From Salinisphaera sp002433465 (GTDB lineage Bacteria; Pseudomonadota; Gammaproteobacteria; Nevskiales; Salinisphaeraceae), in assembly GCF_040361435.1 (NCBI RefSeq), contig NZ_APNL01000004.1, positions 1 to 64,000 on the forward strand: DNA of 64,000 nucleotides, read 5' to 3'. Each line of letters opens with the position of its first letter. Position 1 is the stretch's first letter. The notes beneath the pieces were generated by a model that had not been told where the DNA came from, made no database searches, and saw nothing but the letters and a program-made list of their open reading frames with translations. Below are positions 34,539 through 43,442 of this stretch, in pieces. The position numbers were made by a program, and so were the translations under genes.

Positions 34539-35876
34539 ATGCGCATGTGGCCGCGCAGCCTGGCCGGGCGGATCGTCGCGCTGACGCTGCTGGCGCTGGT
34601 GATCTCGCAGCTGGTGAGTTTCTTCATTTTCATGCACGAGCGCGATCGGTTTCTCGAGCGCGTGATCCTGGGCAACATGGCCGATAACGTGGCGGCCGCC
34701 ATGCGCACGCTGGAATTCGTCGCCGACGACGAGCGCGCGGATGCGGTCGCCGCGCTGTCCACCCGCGATCTGCGTTATCGCTTGGCAGCCACGCCGGGGC
34801 GTGCATTTGCCGGGCGCAGTGACGCCGCTAACCGTTTCGCCCTGGACATGGCCCGCAACATGGGCATGGAAACCGATCGGGTGCGGGTGGCGATCGGCCC
34901 CGGGCTGGCGCGCGGGCCGAACCGGCGTGCCGGCGATGCGCTGCGCATGGCCGTACAAATCGACGAGGGCGTCTGGTTGCGCGCACGCCAGATGGTGTTC
35001 GACCCGACCCGGCACTGGGCACGGTCTTCGTTGATGACGCTGGCGGTGAGTGCGGTTCTGATGGTGCTCATCGTGGTGCTGACCAGCCGCCGGATCACTG
35101 CGCCCCTGCGCGAGCTGGCCGGGGCGGCGGAACGCTTCGGCCGGGGCGAAGAGGTGGCGCCGCTGCCTGAATACGGCGCCGAGGATATCCGGCGCTCGGT
35201 CGCGGCATTCAATCGCATGCGCGAGCGCCTGGCCCGGTTCGTGGCCGACCGTACCCGTATGGTCGCCGCCATCGCCCACGACCTGCGCACACCGATCACC
35301 GCGCTACGGCTGCGCCTGGAATTTCTGCCGGACGACGACAACACGCGCTCGATGGCGGCCACCCTCGAAGATATGGCGCGCATGAGCGAGGCGTCGCTGA
35401 CCTTCATGCGCGAAGAGGCCGCCACGGAGGCCACACGCACCGTCGATTTATCGGCGCTGGTGGATGCCCTGTGCGAAGACTATCGCGCTGCGGGTGCACA
35501 GGTGTTATTCGAGCCCGACGCCCGCCTGGCGCTGGTGTGTCGTCCGGCCGCGATCCGGCGTGCGCTGCGTAACGTCATCGACAACGCGCTCGCCTACGGC
35601 CAGCGGGCACGGCTGGTTCTGCTCGACGATCGCCAGGCAGTGACGATCCAGGTGCTGGACGACGGTCCGGGTATCGACGAGGCCGAAATGGCACGGGTGT
35701 TCGACCCGTTCGTGCGCCTGGAAAGTTCACGCAGCCGCGATACCGGCGGTACCGGCCTGGGGCTGTCGATCGCGCGCTCGGTAGTGCAAGGCCATGGCGG
35801 CGACATCACGTTGGCCAACCGTAACGAAGGCGGGCTGAGCGTGAGCATTCGACTACCGCGAACCGGCATCAATTAG
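34539..35876 (+). CDS. EnvZ-like sensor histidine kinase
   Basis: A 445-aa membrane kinase. TM1 at about 10-31, a periplasmic domain of about 130 residues, TM2 at about 164-182, then HAMP (TSRRITAPLRELAGAAERFGRGEE). The dimerisation box is MVAAIAHDLRTPITALR with His247; the ATPase part has the N-box RALRNVIDNALAYG, G1 DDGPGID, an F-box FDPFVRLESSRSRD and G2 GTGLGLS. This is the layout of EnvZ/RstB-type kinases. It follows the OmpR-type gene without a gap. The sensed signal is unknown; the divergent EF-hand protein is a possible link. Confidence 0.92.
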   Translation: MRMWPRSLAGRIVALTLLALVISQLVSFFIFMHERDRFLERVILGNMADNVAAAMRTLEFVADDERADAVAALSTRDLRYRLAATPGRAFAGRSDAANRFALDMARNMGMETDRVRVAIGPGLARGPNRRAGDALRMAVQIDEGVWLRARQMVFDPTRHWARSSLMTLAVSAVLMVLIVVLTSRRITAPLRELAGAAERFGRGEEVAPLPEYGAEDIRRSVAAFNRMRERLARFVADRTRMVAAIAHDLRTPITALRLRLEFLPDDDNTRSMAATLEDMARMSEASLTFMREEAATEATRTVDLSALVDALCEDYRAAGAQVLFEPDARLALVCRPAAIRRALRNVIDNALAYGQRARLVLLDDRQAVTIQVLDDGPGIDEAEMARVFDPFVRLESSRSRDTGGTGLGLSIARSVVQGHGGDITLANRNEGGLSVSIRLPRTGIN

Positions 35877-35951
35877 GTGCTATATACACAGTATTAAGAA
35901 ATCGTTAATATCTCGTTTAGATGATGTTGCGGCACCTTGAGGAAAGCGGCA

Positions 35952-36725
35952 ATGACGAGTACGAACGAAGCCTATTGGAATCTGCGCGGCCTGATGATCA
36001 GCTACGGTATCGCCGCGCTGCTGGTGTTGTCCTACCTCTGGGCGCCCACCCGAATGCTCTGGGACGGGCTCGACCGGCATATCGCCCTCGGGCTCAACTC
36101 GATGGTGCAGACCAGCTATACCGAGCAGATGTTCTGGGCGTTCGCGAACCTGCGGATATTCGATTACATCGCGGCGTTCATTCTGCTGGGGGTGCTCATC
36201 GCCTACGTCATGCGTGGCCAGAATGCGCCGCGAGACGTGCGTATCGCCCGATCAATTCTGGTCTGCGTGCTGTTGCTGGTGCTGGTCGCAATCACCCGCG
36301 AGTTTTTGTTCAAGGATGTCTCCCGCGACAGCCCTTCGCTGGTGCTGGAACCCTTCACGATGCTCTCCGAGCACACGCCGCTGAACCCGAAGGACCATTC
36401 GACCCAGAGCTTTCCCGGCGATCATGCCACCGTGGTGGCGACGTTCACCTTCCTGCTGTGGTTCTTCGCGGGGCGCCGCTATGGCCTGGTATCCGCGGTG
36501 TTCGCGACCTTTTTCGTGTTGCCGCGGCTGGTCAGCGGTGCGCACTGGTTCACCGATGCCATCATCGGCGGGGTAGTGACCGCGCTGGTGGTGGTGCCGC
36601 TGGTCGTCTACACGCCGGTCCAGGACATACTCACGCGTGGCCTCGTGTCCGGTATGCACCGCCTGAAAGGTAGAAGCGGTGCCGAATCGGGTCATCCGTC
36701 GCACGGCTTGCGCCGGCACGATTGA
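35952..36725 (+). CDS. PAP2-family membrane phosphatase
   Basis: A 257-aa integral membrane protein of the type-2 phosphatidic acid phosphatase family, with about six spans. The three catalytic motifs can be traced: a basic K-x3-R element (Lys121, Arg125), SFPGDHAT (153-160, catalytic His158) and R-x5-H-x3-D (Arg192, His198, Asp202 in RLVSGAHWFTD). Substrates in this family include undecaprenyl pyrophosphate, phosphatidic acid and lipid A phosphates; KDHSTQSFPGDHATV resembles lipid-A-type members, but this is not decisive. AGGAAA precedes the ATG at 35952; an earlier TTG is less likely. The A/T-rich stretch at 35877-35930 may hold its promoter. Confidence 0.88.
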   Translation: MTSTNEAYWNLRGLMISYGIAALLVLSYLWAPTRMLWDGLDRHIALGLNSMVQTSYTEQMFWAFANLRIFDYIAAFILLGVLIAYVMRGQNAPRDVRIARSILVCVLLLVLVAITREFLFKDVSRDSPSLVLEPFTMLSEHTPLNPKDHSTQSFPGDHATVVATFTFLLWFFAGRRYGLVSAVFATFFVLPRLVSGAHWFTDAIIGGVVTALVVVPLVVYTPVQDILTRGLVSGMHRLKGRSGAESGHPSHGLRRHD

Positions 36726-36781
36726 TTGTCGTGGCCGGTGGCCGCATCGTGCGTGTGTGACGTCACCACAAAGGATGCGCC

Positions 36782-37465
36782 ATGAAACTGCTGATGGTGC
36801 TCACCTCGCACGCTGCGCTCGGCGATACAGGCAAGACCACCGGCTTCTGGCTGGAGGAATTCGCCGCGCCTTACTATGTCTTTCGCGATGCCGGCGCGGC
36901 GGTGGTGCTGGCCTCGCCGGCCGGGGGCGCGCCGCCGCTGGACCCGGCCAGCGACACCGACCAGGCCCAGACCGCGGCCACCGAGCGCTTCAAGAAAGAT
37001 GCCGAGGCCCAGCACGCGCTGGCGACCACGCAGAAACTGGCAGACGTGACCGGCGAGCGCTTCGACGCGATCTTCTACCCCGGCGGCCACGGCCCGCTCT
37101 GGGATCTGGCCGAAGACCGCGATTCGATCGCGCTGCTGGAGCGTAATCAGGCCGCGGGCACACCGCTGGGGCTGGTCTGCCATGCCCCGGGCGTGCTTCG
37201 GCATACAAGGAATGCGCACGGCGGGCCGCTGGTCCATGGCCTCAAGGTCACCGGCTTTACCAATAGCGAAGAGCAGGCCGTGGGCCTGGCCGAGGTGGTG
37301 CCGTTTCGCGTGGAAGACATGCTCCGCGACAGCGGTGCTGAATTTTCGAGCGGCAAGGACTGGGCTTCGCATGTGGTGGTCGCGGGCAATCTGGTCACCG
37401 GTCAGAATCCGGCCTCGTCGACGGCCACGGCGCGGCTTCTCATGGCCCAGCTGCAGCCCAAATAG
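36782..37465 (+). CDS. DJ-1/PfpI (class I glutamine amidotransferase-like) protein
   Basis: A 227-aa protein of the HchA/Hsp31-like branch. The nucleophile elbow is GLVCHAPG with Cys133; the acidic residue in GFWLEEFAAPYY (Glu25/26) and His104 in YPGGHGPLWDL complete the expected site. Members of this branch are glyoxalase III or protein/nucleotide deglycases, or holdase chaperones; which applies here is not decidable. AAAGGATG precedes the ATG. Downstream a GNAT gene follows 38 bp after the stop. Confidence 0.9.
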   Translation: MKLLMVLTSHAALGDTGKTTGFWLEEFAAPYYVFRDAGAAVVLASPAGGAPPLDPASDTDQAQTAATERFKKDAEAQHALATTQKLADVTGERFDAIFYPGGHGPLWDLAEDRDSIALLERNQAAGTPLGLVCHAPGVLRHTRNAHGGPLVHGLKVTGFTNSEEQAVGLAEVVPFRVEDMLRDSGAEFSSGKDWASHVVVAGNLVTGQNPASSTATARLLMAQLQPK

Positions 37466-37503
37466 CCTCTCGCGTCGGGCGTTTGCGCGCGTATACTCGG
37501 CCC

Positions 37504-37980
37504 ATGCCGGTGACCCCATCGCCTATCATTCGCGCCGCCGATCTTGGCGATCTGGCCGGCGTTTACGCGCTCGAACAGGCCTGTTTCGTGCTGGACGGGC
37601 AGAGCCGGCGCAGCCTGCGCCATCTCATCGCCCGTGCCCACGGCGATTTCCTGGTCGCCGTGGTGGACGAGGCCGTGGTGGCCGATGTGATCGTGCTCTA
37701 TCGCCGTGGCAGCCGCGTGGCCCGGCTGTATTCGATCGCGGTCGGCCCGGCCGCTCGTGGCCAGGGCATGGCACGCCGGCTTCTGGAACGCGCGCAGACC
37801 CAGGCTGTCGCAAGGGGATGTGGCTTCATGCGGGCCGAGGCGCGGCTTTCCAACGGCGCCTCGCGCGGCTTGTTTGCCGATGCGGGATATCGCGAAATCG
37901 CACGACTTGTCGATTATTATCCGGGCAGCAACAGCGGGCACGAAGACGGTGTGCGCCTGGAAAAACAGCTCAACAACTAG
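37504..37980 (+). CDS. GNAT-family N-acetyltransferase (RimI-like)
   Basis: A 158-aa acetyltransferase. The acetyl-CoA motif A is IAVGPAARGQGMARRLLERAQTQ (R/Q-G-x-G-x-A pattern), preceded by strand VARLYSI; the N-terminal part has IRAADLGDLAGVYALEQACF, typical of RimI/Rim-like N-terminal acetylases. The acceptor is unknown. Starts at the ATG at 37504; a upstream in-frame ATG at 37483 is less likely. It is 16 bp before the RimK-like gene, so the two are co-transcribed, which suggests that the acetylase acts with the ATP-grasp enzyme. Confidence 0.88.
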   Translation: MPVTPSPIIRAADLGDLAGVYALEQACFVLDGQSRRSLRHLIARAHGDFLVAVVDEAVVADVIVLYRRGSRVARLYSIAVGPAARGQGMARRLLERAQTQAVARGCGFMRAEARLSNGASRGLFADAGYREIARLVDYYPGSNSGHEDGVRLEKQLNN

Positions 37981-37996
37981 CGGGTAAAACGCGTCT

Positions 37997-39487
37997 ATGG
38001 CCGAACCGATCGTGGTGGTGGAATCTCTGCGGGACTGGAAAGCGCCCGCGCCTTCGGTACGGCTGGTGCTCGCCGATGACTATCTGGCCGATCCGGCGTT
38101 CGCCGAGGCGGATCTGCACGTCATCAACCTGTGTCGCAGTACGCGCTATCAAAGCCTTGGCTATTACTGTTCGCTGCTGGCCGAGGCCCGCGGGCATCGC
38201 GTGCTCGCCTCGGTGGCCACGCTGCAGGATCTGTCGCGCAAGATCATCTACGGCAGCGAAATCCCGGCGCTGGCCGAGTATCTCGATCGGCTGAGCGAGG
38301 CCGAACGTGCCAGCCTGCCGGCGGCGTTCAACGTCTACCTCGGCCGCTGCGAAAACCCGTTGCTGGCATCTCTGGCGCGGCGGCTGTTCGAGCAGTTTGC
38401 CGTGCCGCTGCTGCATGTGGAGCTGCGCCGGCGCGAGGGCAAGGTGGCGGTGGACGGGCTGCGCACGCTCTCGATTCGGTCACTGGACGCCGAACAGGCA
38501 GCGTTTCTCGATCGCGCCCTGCAGGCCCACGTCGCCAAGGGTTGGCGCGGCGCACGCAAGCGTCGGGCCGCGCGCTTCGACGTAGCCATGCTCGTGGACG
38601 CAGACGACCCGCAGCCGCCGTCGAACGTCGCCGCGCTGGACAAGTTCGTGGCCGCCGGCAAGCGTCTGGGCCTGGAGGTGGAAATCATCGGCCGGCGCGA
38701 TTTCGGCCGGCTGGCCGAGTTCGATGCCCTGTTCATTCGTGAAACCACGCGGCTGGCCCATCACACCTATGCCTTTTCGCGTCGTGCCGAGCGCGAAGGC
38801 CTGGTCGTCATCGACGATCCGACCTCGATTCTGCGCTGTACCAACAAGGTCTATCTCGCCGAACTGCTGACCCGTTACAAGGTGGCCGCGCCGCGCGCCT
38901 GTATTTTTGGCGAACGCGAGGTCAAGCGCCTGCCCGAGCTGCTGGGTTTTCCGATGGTGCTCAAGGCCCCGGAAGGCGCGTTTTCGAAAGGCGTGTTCAA
39001 GGCCAACGATCGCGCCGAACTCGACGCTATCGCCGCGCGCCTGCTCGACGATTCCGAACTCGCGCTGGCCCAGGAATTCATGCCCACCGAGTTCGACTGG
39101 CGGGTGGGCGTGCTCGCCGGCAAGCCGCTGTATGTCTGCCAGTATGCGATGGCGGGCGGCCACTGGCAGATCGTCAAGCACGAAGACAGCGGCGACTACA
39201 GCGAGGGCGATTCGGCCACGCTGGCGGTCGAGGATGCGCCCGCCGAGGTCATCGACACCGCGGTGCGCGCGGCCAATCTCATCGGCGACGGTTTGTACGG
39301 GGTCGACCTCAAGCAGACCGCCGACGGTATTCGGGTGATCGAAGTCAACGACAACCCGAGCCTGGACGCCGGCATTGAAGATGCCGTGCTGGGGGATGCG
39401 TTGTACGACCGCATCATGGGCGAATTCCTGTACCGCCTGCAGCAGCGCACCCGGGCGCCGGGCAAGCGGCGGGCCGGATCGCCGTAA
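37997..39487 (+). CDS. RimK-like ATP-grasp ligase with N-terminal RLAN domain
   Basis: A 496-aa protein. The first ~190 residues (LADDYLADPAFAEADLHVINLCRSTRYQS, GYYCSLLAEARGHRVLASVATLQDLSRK) are the RimK-like ATP-grasp N-terminal domain. The second half is a RimK-type ATP-grasp fold: LFIRETTRLAHHTYAFSRRAE, DDPTSILRCTNKVYLAELL, a glycine-rich loop VLKAPEGAFSKGVFK, the adenine-contact strand LAQEFMPTEFDWRVGVL, and metal ligands in GVDLKQTADGIRVIEVNDNPSLD. Such enzymes join an amino acid or peptide to a carboxylate with ATP. The target is unknown. It sits with a GNAT gene just upstream; related pairs sometimes have a C39-type peptidase domain, which I do not see here. Confidence 0.88.
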   Translation: MAEPIVVVESLRDWKAPAPSVRLVLADDYLADPAFAEADLHVINLCRSTRYQSLGYYCSLLAEARGHRVLASVATLQDLSRKIIYGSEIPALAEYLDRLSEAERASLPAAFNVYLGRCENPLLASLARRLFEQFAVPLLHVELRRREGKVAVDGLRTLSIRSLDAEQAAFLDRALQAHVAKGWRGARKRRAARFDVAMLVDADDPQPPSNVAALDKFVAAGKRLGLEVEIIGRRDFGRLAEFDALFIRETTRLAHHTYAFSRRAEREGLVVIDDPTSILRCTNKVYLAELLTRYKVAAPRACIFGEREVKRLPELLGFPMVLKAPEGAFSKGVFKANDRAELDAIAARLLDDSELALAQEFMPTEFDWRVGVLAGKPLYVCQYAMAGGHWQIVKHEDSGDYSEGDSATLAVEDAPAEVIDTAVRAANLIGDGLYGVDLKQTADGIRVIEVNDNPSLDAGIEDAVLGDALYDRIMGEFLYRLQQRTRAPGKRRAGSP

Positions 39488-39583
39488 AACCCATGTCGGC
39501 AGTGCTTTGTTATGATGCCGGCCTGACAAATTTTCGTGACCGTTCGCCAGAACGGCTGCGTTTGGCACAAGAAAAGGCGTTTT

Positions 39584-41755
39584 ATGACCGACCGTATCGA
39601 AAAAGCGGGCCTGCAGATCGGCAAGCCCCTGCATGATTTGATTGAAAAAGCCCTGCCGGGCACCGGCGTCGACTCCGACACCTTCTGGCAGACGCTGGCT
39701 TCGCTGGTGGCCGAGTTCGGCGATCGCAACGCGCAGCTGCTTCGTCATCGCGAGGATATCCAGGAAACGCTCGACAAATGGCACCGCGAGCACCGCGGCG
39801 ATGCCTTCGACAAGGGCGAATACCGCAAGCTGCTCGAAGAGCTCGAATACATCGTCGGTGATGTGGGCGACTTCAAGGTGTCGACCGACAACGTCGACCC
39901 CGAGATTGCCACCGTGCCAGGCCCGCAGCTGGTGGTGCCGATCACCAACGCGCGTTTTTCGCTCAACGCCGCGAACGCCCGCTGGGGCAGCCTGTATGAC
40001 GCCCTCTACGGCGCGGACATCATCCCCGAGGATAACGGCGCCGAGAAGGGCAGCAGCTACAACCCCAAGCGTGGCGCCAAGGTGGTCGAATGGGCGGCCA
40101 AGTTCCTCGACGATACCTTCCCGCTGGCTGACGGCTCGCACGCCGATGCCACTGCCTACCGTATCGATAACGACACCCTGGCCGTGGACGTGGGCGACAG
40201 CCACACCACGCTCAAGGACAGCAAGCAGTTCGCCGGCTACCAGGGCGATGCGTCTGCGCCCAAGGCCGTGCTGCTGACCAACAACGGCCTGCATTCCGAA
40301 ATCCAGATCGATGCCAACGATCCGGTCGGCAAGGATCATGCAGCCGGCGTGAAGGACGTGCTCATGGAAGCCGCCGTCACCGCCATCCAGGACTGTGAAG
40401 ACTCCGTCGCCGCGGTCGATGCCGAAGACAAGGCGCTGGTGTACGGCAACTGGCTGGGCCTGATGAAGGGCGACCTGCAGGAGTCGCTTGAGAAGGGTGG
40501 CAAGACCATCACCCGCAAGCTCAACGACGATCGCGAATACACCGCCCCCGACGGCTCCACGCTCACGCTGCCCGGTCGCAGCCTGATGCTGGTGCGCAAC
40601 GTCGGCCATCTGATGACCACGCCGGCGGTGCTCGACAGCGACGGCAACGAAATTCCGGAAGGCATTCTGGACGCGCTGTGCACCGGCACCATTGCCCTGC
40701 ACGACCTCAAGCGCAACGGTCCCCACACCAACAGCCGTGCTGGCAGCGTGTATATCGTCAAGCCCAAGATGCACGGCCCGGCCGAAGTCAACTTCACGGT
40801 CGAGCTCTTCGAAGCCGTCGAGAAGGGCATCGGCATGGCGCCGAACACGCTCAAGGTCGGCATCATGGACGAAGAGCGTCGTACCAGCCTCAACCTCAAG
40901 GCCTGCATCAAACAGGCCCGCGAGCGCACCATCTTCATCAATACCGGTTTCCTTGATCGCACCGGCGACGAGATGCACACCTCGATGGAAGCCGGCCCGA
41001 TGCTGCCCAAGGGCGAGATGAAATCCCAGCCCTGGCTCAAGGCCTACGAAGACAACAACGTCGACACCGGCCTGGCCGCCGGCCTGCGCGGCAAGGCACA
41101 GATTGGCAAGGGCATGTGGGCCGCGCCCGACAACATGGCCGACATGATGGAAGCCAAGATCGGCCATCCGAAAGCCGGCGCCAACTGTGCCTGGGTGCCG
41201 TCGCCGACCGCCGCCACGCTGCACGCGATTCATTACCATCGCTGCGACGTGCTGGAACGCCAGGCCGAACTGGAATCGCGCAACGAGGACTACCTCGACG
41301 ACATGCTCACGATTCCGCTGCTCGACCGCCAGCTCTCTGATGAAGAGATCCAGAAAGAGCTCGACAACAACTGCCAGGGCATCCTGGGTTATGTCGTGCG
41401 GTGGGTCGACCAGGGCGTGGGCTGCTCCAAGGTGCCGGACATCACCGACACCCAGCTCATGGAAGATCGCGCGACCTGTCGTATCTCCTCGCAGCATGTG
41501 GCCAACTGGCTGCACCACGGCGTGACCAACGAACAGCAGGTGCGCGAAACCCTCGAGCGCATGGCCGCGGTGGTGGATCGCCAGAACGAAGGCGACGCCA
41601 ACTACCACAACATGGCGCCGAACTTCGACGATTCCGTGGCCTTCCAGGCGGCCTCCGACCTGATTTTCAAGGGTCTGGAACAGCCTTCGGGCTACACCGA
41701 ACCGGTCCTGCACGCGCGTCGCCGCGAGCTCAAGGCCAAGCGGGCTAAAGGCTGA
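39584..41755 (+). CDS. glcB: Malate synthase G
   Basis: A 723-aa enzyme, exactly the E. coli GlcB length, condensing glyoxylate with acetyl-CoA to malate. Characteristic blocks: GTGVDSDTFWQTLASLV near the N-terminus, ARWGSLYDALYGADIIPE, TIQDCEDSVAAVDAEDK (metal and catalytic acid region), GSVYIVKPKMHGPAEV, the VGIMDEERRTSLNLKACI motif with the catalytic arginine, FINTGFLDRTGDEMHTSMEAGPM, and ANCAWVPSPTAATLHAIHY near the catalytic base. The ATG at 39584 has AAGG upstream; a possible -10 (TATGAT) lies at 39511-39516. No isocitrate lyase is nearby, so a glycolate/glyoxylate role is as likely as the glyoxylate shunt. A strong terminator follows. Confidence 0.97.
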   Translation: MTDRIEKAGLQIGKPLHDLIEKALPGTGVDSDTFWQTLASLVAEFGDRNAQLLRHREDIQETLDKWHREHRGDAFDKGEYRKLLEELEYIVGDVGDFKVSTDNVDPEIATVPGPQLVVPITNARFSLNAANARWGSLYDALYGADIIPEDNGAEKGSSYNPKRGAKVVEWAAKFLDDTFPLADGSHADATAYRIDNDTLAVDVGDSHTTLKDSKQFAGYQGDASAPKAVLLTNNGLHSEIQIDANDPVGKDHAAGVKDVLMEAAVTAIQDCEDSVAAVDAEDKALVYGNWLGLMKGDLQESLEKGGKTITRKLNDDREYTAPDGSTLTLPGRSLMLVRNVGHLMTTPAVLDSDGNEIPEGILDALCTGTIALHDLKRNGPHTNSRAGSVYIVKPKMHGPAEVNFTVELFEAVEKGIGMAPNTLKVGIMDEERRTSLNLKACIKQARERTIFINTGFLDRTGDEMHTSMEAGPMLPKGEMKSQPWLKAYEDNNVDTGLAAGLRGKAQIGKGMWAAPDNMADMMEAKIGHPKAGANCAWVPSPTAATLHAIHYHRCDVLERQAELESRNEDYLDDMLTIPLLDRQLSDEEIQKELDNNCQGILGYVVRWVDQGVGCSKVPDITDTQLMEDRATCRISSQHVANWLHHGVTNEQQVRETLERMAAVVDRQNEGDANYHNMAPNFDDSVAFQAASDLIFKGLEQPSGYTEPVLHARRRELKAKRAKG

Positions 41756-41775
41756 TGCCAGCCACGCCCGTTACG

Positions 41776-41806
41776 AAAAAGCCCGGCTTCGGCCGGGCTT
41801 TTTTGT
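41776..41806 (+). terminator. Rho-independent terminator of glcB
   Basis: A 12-bp perfect stem (41776-41787 with 41792-41803), TTCG loop and T-run on the plus strand, 20 bp after the glcB stop. The A-run on the other arm could also make it work on the minus strand. Confidence 0.9.
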
Positions 41807-41969
41807 GGGCTCCATATTCCGTCGGTTGTCAATAGGTTGCGCTATATGTCACGGGCATGGGCTTGCGCCGCATGGCGTGCTCTGTAGGCTGAAATATCGC
41901 AAAGACGGGCTTGTGGCTGTCTTTTGATTTATGCCGCGTCGTACGGTTTGGGAGTCATGGGGGAACGGG

Positions 41970-42464
41970 ATGTTGTGTAATAAAGAGCGACGCCTTGTCG
42001 CATACGGCTTATTTTGCTTGGGGCTTTGCCTGCCTGTAGTACAGGCCTTAGCCAATCCGGCAGGGCCGGATCAACCGATAGAGGATTCGCAGGTTGTCGA
42101 CGAGGTTGGCGATGGCGTGCAAGGCGCGATCGATGTGGTAAGCGACGCAACGAATAATATCGTTACTTTGTATACGAGTACTTTTCTTGGCGCTGGCGGC
42201 GCCAACATCCTTGCCAAAGCTTATCCGTTGGGCGAACCGGCTGCCGATGCCGAGGTGCTACAGACGCTCTGCTCGACCAATTGCAACCATCGAGAAGCCG
42301 CGGCCAGCGGCCGCTCGGATGGTCAGTTTGTGTTGCTTTGGACCGGCGACAACGTCTCCGGCGACCCTGTGCTCTATAGCCAAATGTACGGTACGCAACT
42401 GTCGGCGATTGGCTCACGCCAGACCATCGACGCCGCAGGCGCGCTAGAGTACGGGCGGACATGA
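41970..42464 (+). CDS. Putative exported protein in accessory patch
   Basis: A 164-aa protein I do not recognise. The ATG at 41970 has a GGGGGAA site. A signal peptide is likely (basic NKERR, hydrophobic LVAYGLFCLGLCLPVVQ, cleavage after ALA). The mature part is acidic at its start (DQPIEDSQVVDEVGDGVQGAIDV), then has a Gly/Ala patch and two cysteines close together (TLCSTNCN). GC content is visibly lower than in the flanking core genes. The stop overlaps the ATG of the following toxin remnant by 4 bp, which looks like a junction of unrelated pieces rather than a normal operon. It may be a real secreted protein or itself a fragment. Confidence 0.5.
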   Translation: MLCNKERRLVAYGLFCLGLCLPVVQALANPAGPDQPIEDSQVVDEVGDGVQGAIDVVSDATNNIVTLYTSTFLGAGGANILAKAYPLGEPAADAEVLQTLCSTNCNHREAAASGRSDGQFVLLWTGDNVSGDPVLYSQMYGTQLSAIGSRQTIDAAGALEYGRT

Positions 42465-42733
42465 ATAGCAGCGGCGCGGATATCTGCGTTGCGCGCGTGC
42501 GTATTCGTGTCGCCTTGGGCGGGCACGACGTTCCCGAAGAGAAGATTCGACAACGCTATGAGCGAAATCAGCGTTATATTGCAGAGGCCGCACGCCTGTG
42601 CGATGTGGCCCTGATCTACGACAGCTCGAAAGCATTTCAGCCGCAGCGCTGGGTGCTCACACTTCGAAACGGTGCGGTCGATGCAGCCGACCCCGATCTA
42701 CCGCTGTGGGTTCGGAGAATCTACGAGGTGTGA
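42461..42733 (+). pseudogene. C-terminal remnant of a zeta-toxin-like kinase
   Basis: A 90-aa open frame. The segment ARVRIRVALGGHDVPEEKI followed by RQRYERN, LCDVALIYDSSKAF and a C-terminal LPLWVRRIY corresponds to the last part of COG4185/zeta-toxin-like proteins, where R-V-x-x-G-G-H-D-V-P is a hallmark. Full proteins are about 190-200 residues and begin with a Walker A P-loop; here the P-loop and the whole N-terminal half are absent, so no kinase activity is expected. No antitoxin-like gene is seen beside it. I treat it as a degraded gene left by a rearrangement that also formed the junction with the preceding frame. Confidence 0.65.
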
Positions 42734-43442
42734 GACTGTTTTAGTATCTGGAGACAGAGCGAGGCGCCCCGGCTGTAACGGACACCCAGGTCAGGAGGCA
42801 ATCCTGACGGCGGTATGACCGAACGACAAACGCTTTCAGGTGACCCCCCCCCGGTCGGATTGATAGCCGCCTCGACCCAGAGCCCCTTGGTTCAAATTGC
42901 CGCTTCTAAAAATATCCGTGCGGCCTGAACGGTTGAAGTCAGGCCGCTATTTTCGTCATTCGGCCTCTGGATAAGCTGACTGACTGCATTCCTGTGTTTG
43001 CGCGGCTATTGGCGGCCCGTGATTCGTGAATGGTCGCGCTTAGTTCATTAATGACCGAATTGGGCGCCACATCTGTTGCCGTGTCGCTGGATTATTGATC
43101 CGACGTCGGAAAGCTGCATCTCTCAAATGTTTCCCATCTCATCGGCAAGACGTCGGCGCACTTTCGCCGGTCGTTTTTCAGATGGATGCGTTCGTATACG
43201 CGGCCTGCCAACCCTAGAAGTCATTTAGTTCTATGCCGGGTTAGTAAGCGCGAAGCGCCGATGCAGGCTGGTTGGCTCACGGTATCGGGTTGAAGCTGTG
43301 CCTATGCATGCTCAATACATTTACTTCTTCGCGGCTTTTTCGGCGTTAGCTAGCCAAATGGTTGAATAGCCAAAAGTATCATTGCCGGTCTTACCCCGCT
43401 GGTCGAGGATTGCCAAGGACAATTCATAACAAGGAGGGGGAT
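42734..43442. other. Long intergenic region in the accessory patch
   Basis: 709 bp without a supported gene. It contains a hairpin with a 7-bp stem at 42790-42808, a nine-C run at 42844-42852, a terminator-like hairpin at 42920-42947, and a short stretch (42890-42900) resembling the T-arm of a tRNA but without the rest of the molecule. No repeat or transposase remnant was recognised. The last 100 bp should carry the promoter of the symporter operon. Confidence 0.5.
42920..42954. terminator. Terminator-like hairpin
   Basis: A 9-bp perfect stem (42920-42928 with 42939-42947) and 10-nt loop, followed by TATTTTCG on the plus strand; the minus strand has ATATTTTT shortly beyond the other arm. It may end transcription from the toxin remnant. 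Confidence 0.55.

Noticed and set aside
33600..35279. A 559-codon minus-strand frame.
   Set aside because: Antisense to the OmpR/EnvZ-type genes; composition is that of a shadow.
38480..41713. A 1077-codon open frame on the minus strand.
   Set aside because: It is antisense to malate synthase G and the end of the RimK-like gene, has no family-like blocks, and arises from high GC content in the third codon position.
42750..42860. Possible glycine-type riboswitch in the accessory gap.
   Set aside because: A hairpin is present, but the conserved aptamer core could not be matched and no suitable gene follows within a normal leader distance.
42885..42905. Short stretch resembling a tRNA T-arm, possible attachment site.
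   Set aside because: No acceptor or anticodon parts, no duplicate copy, and no integrase gene in the window.
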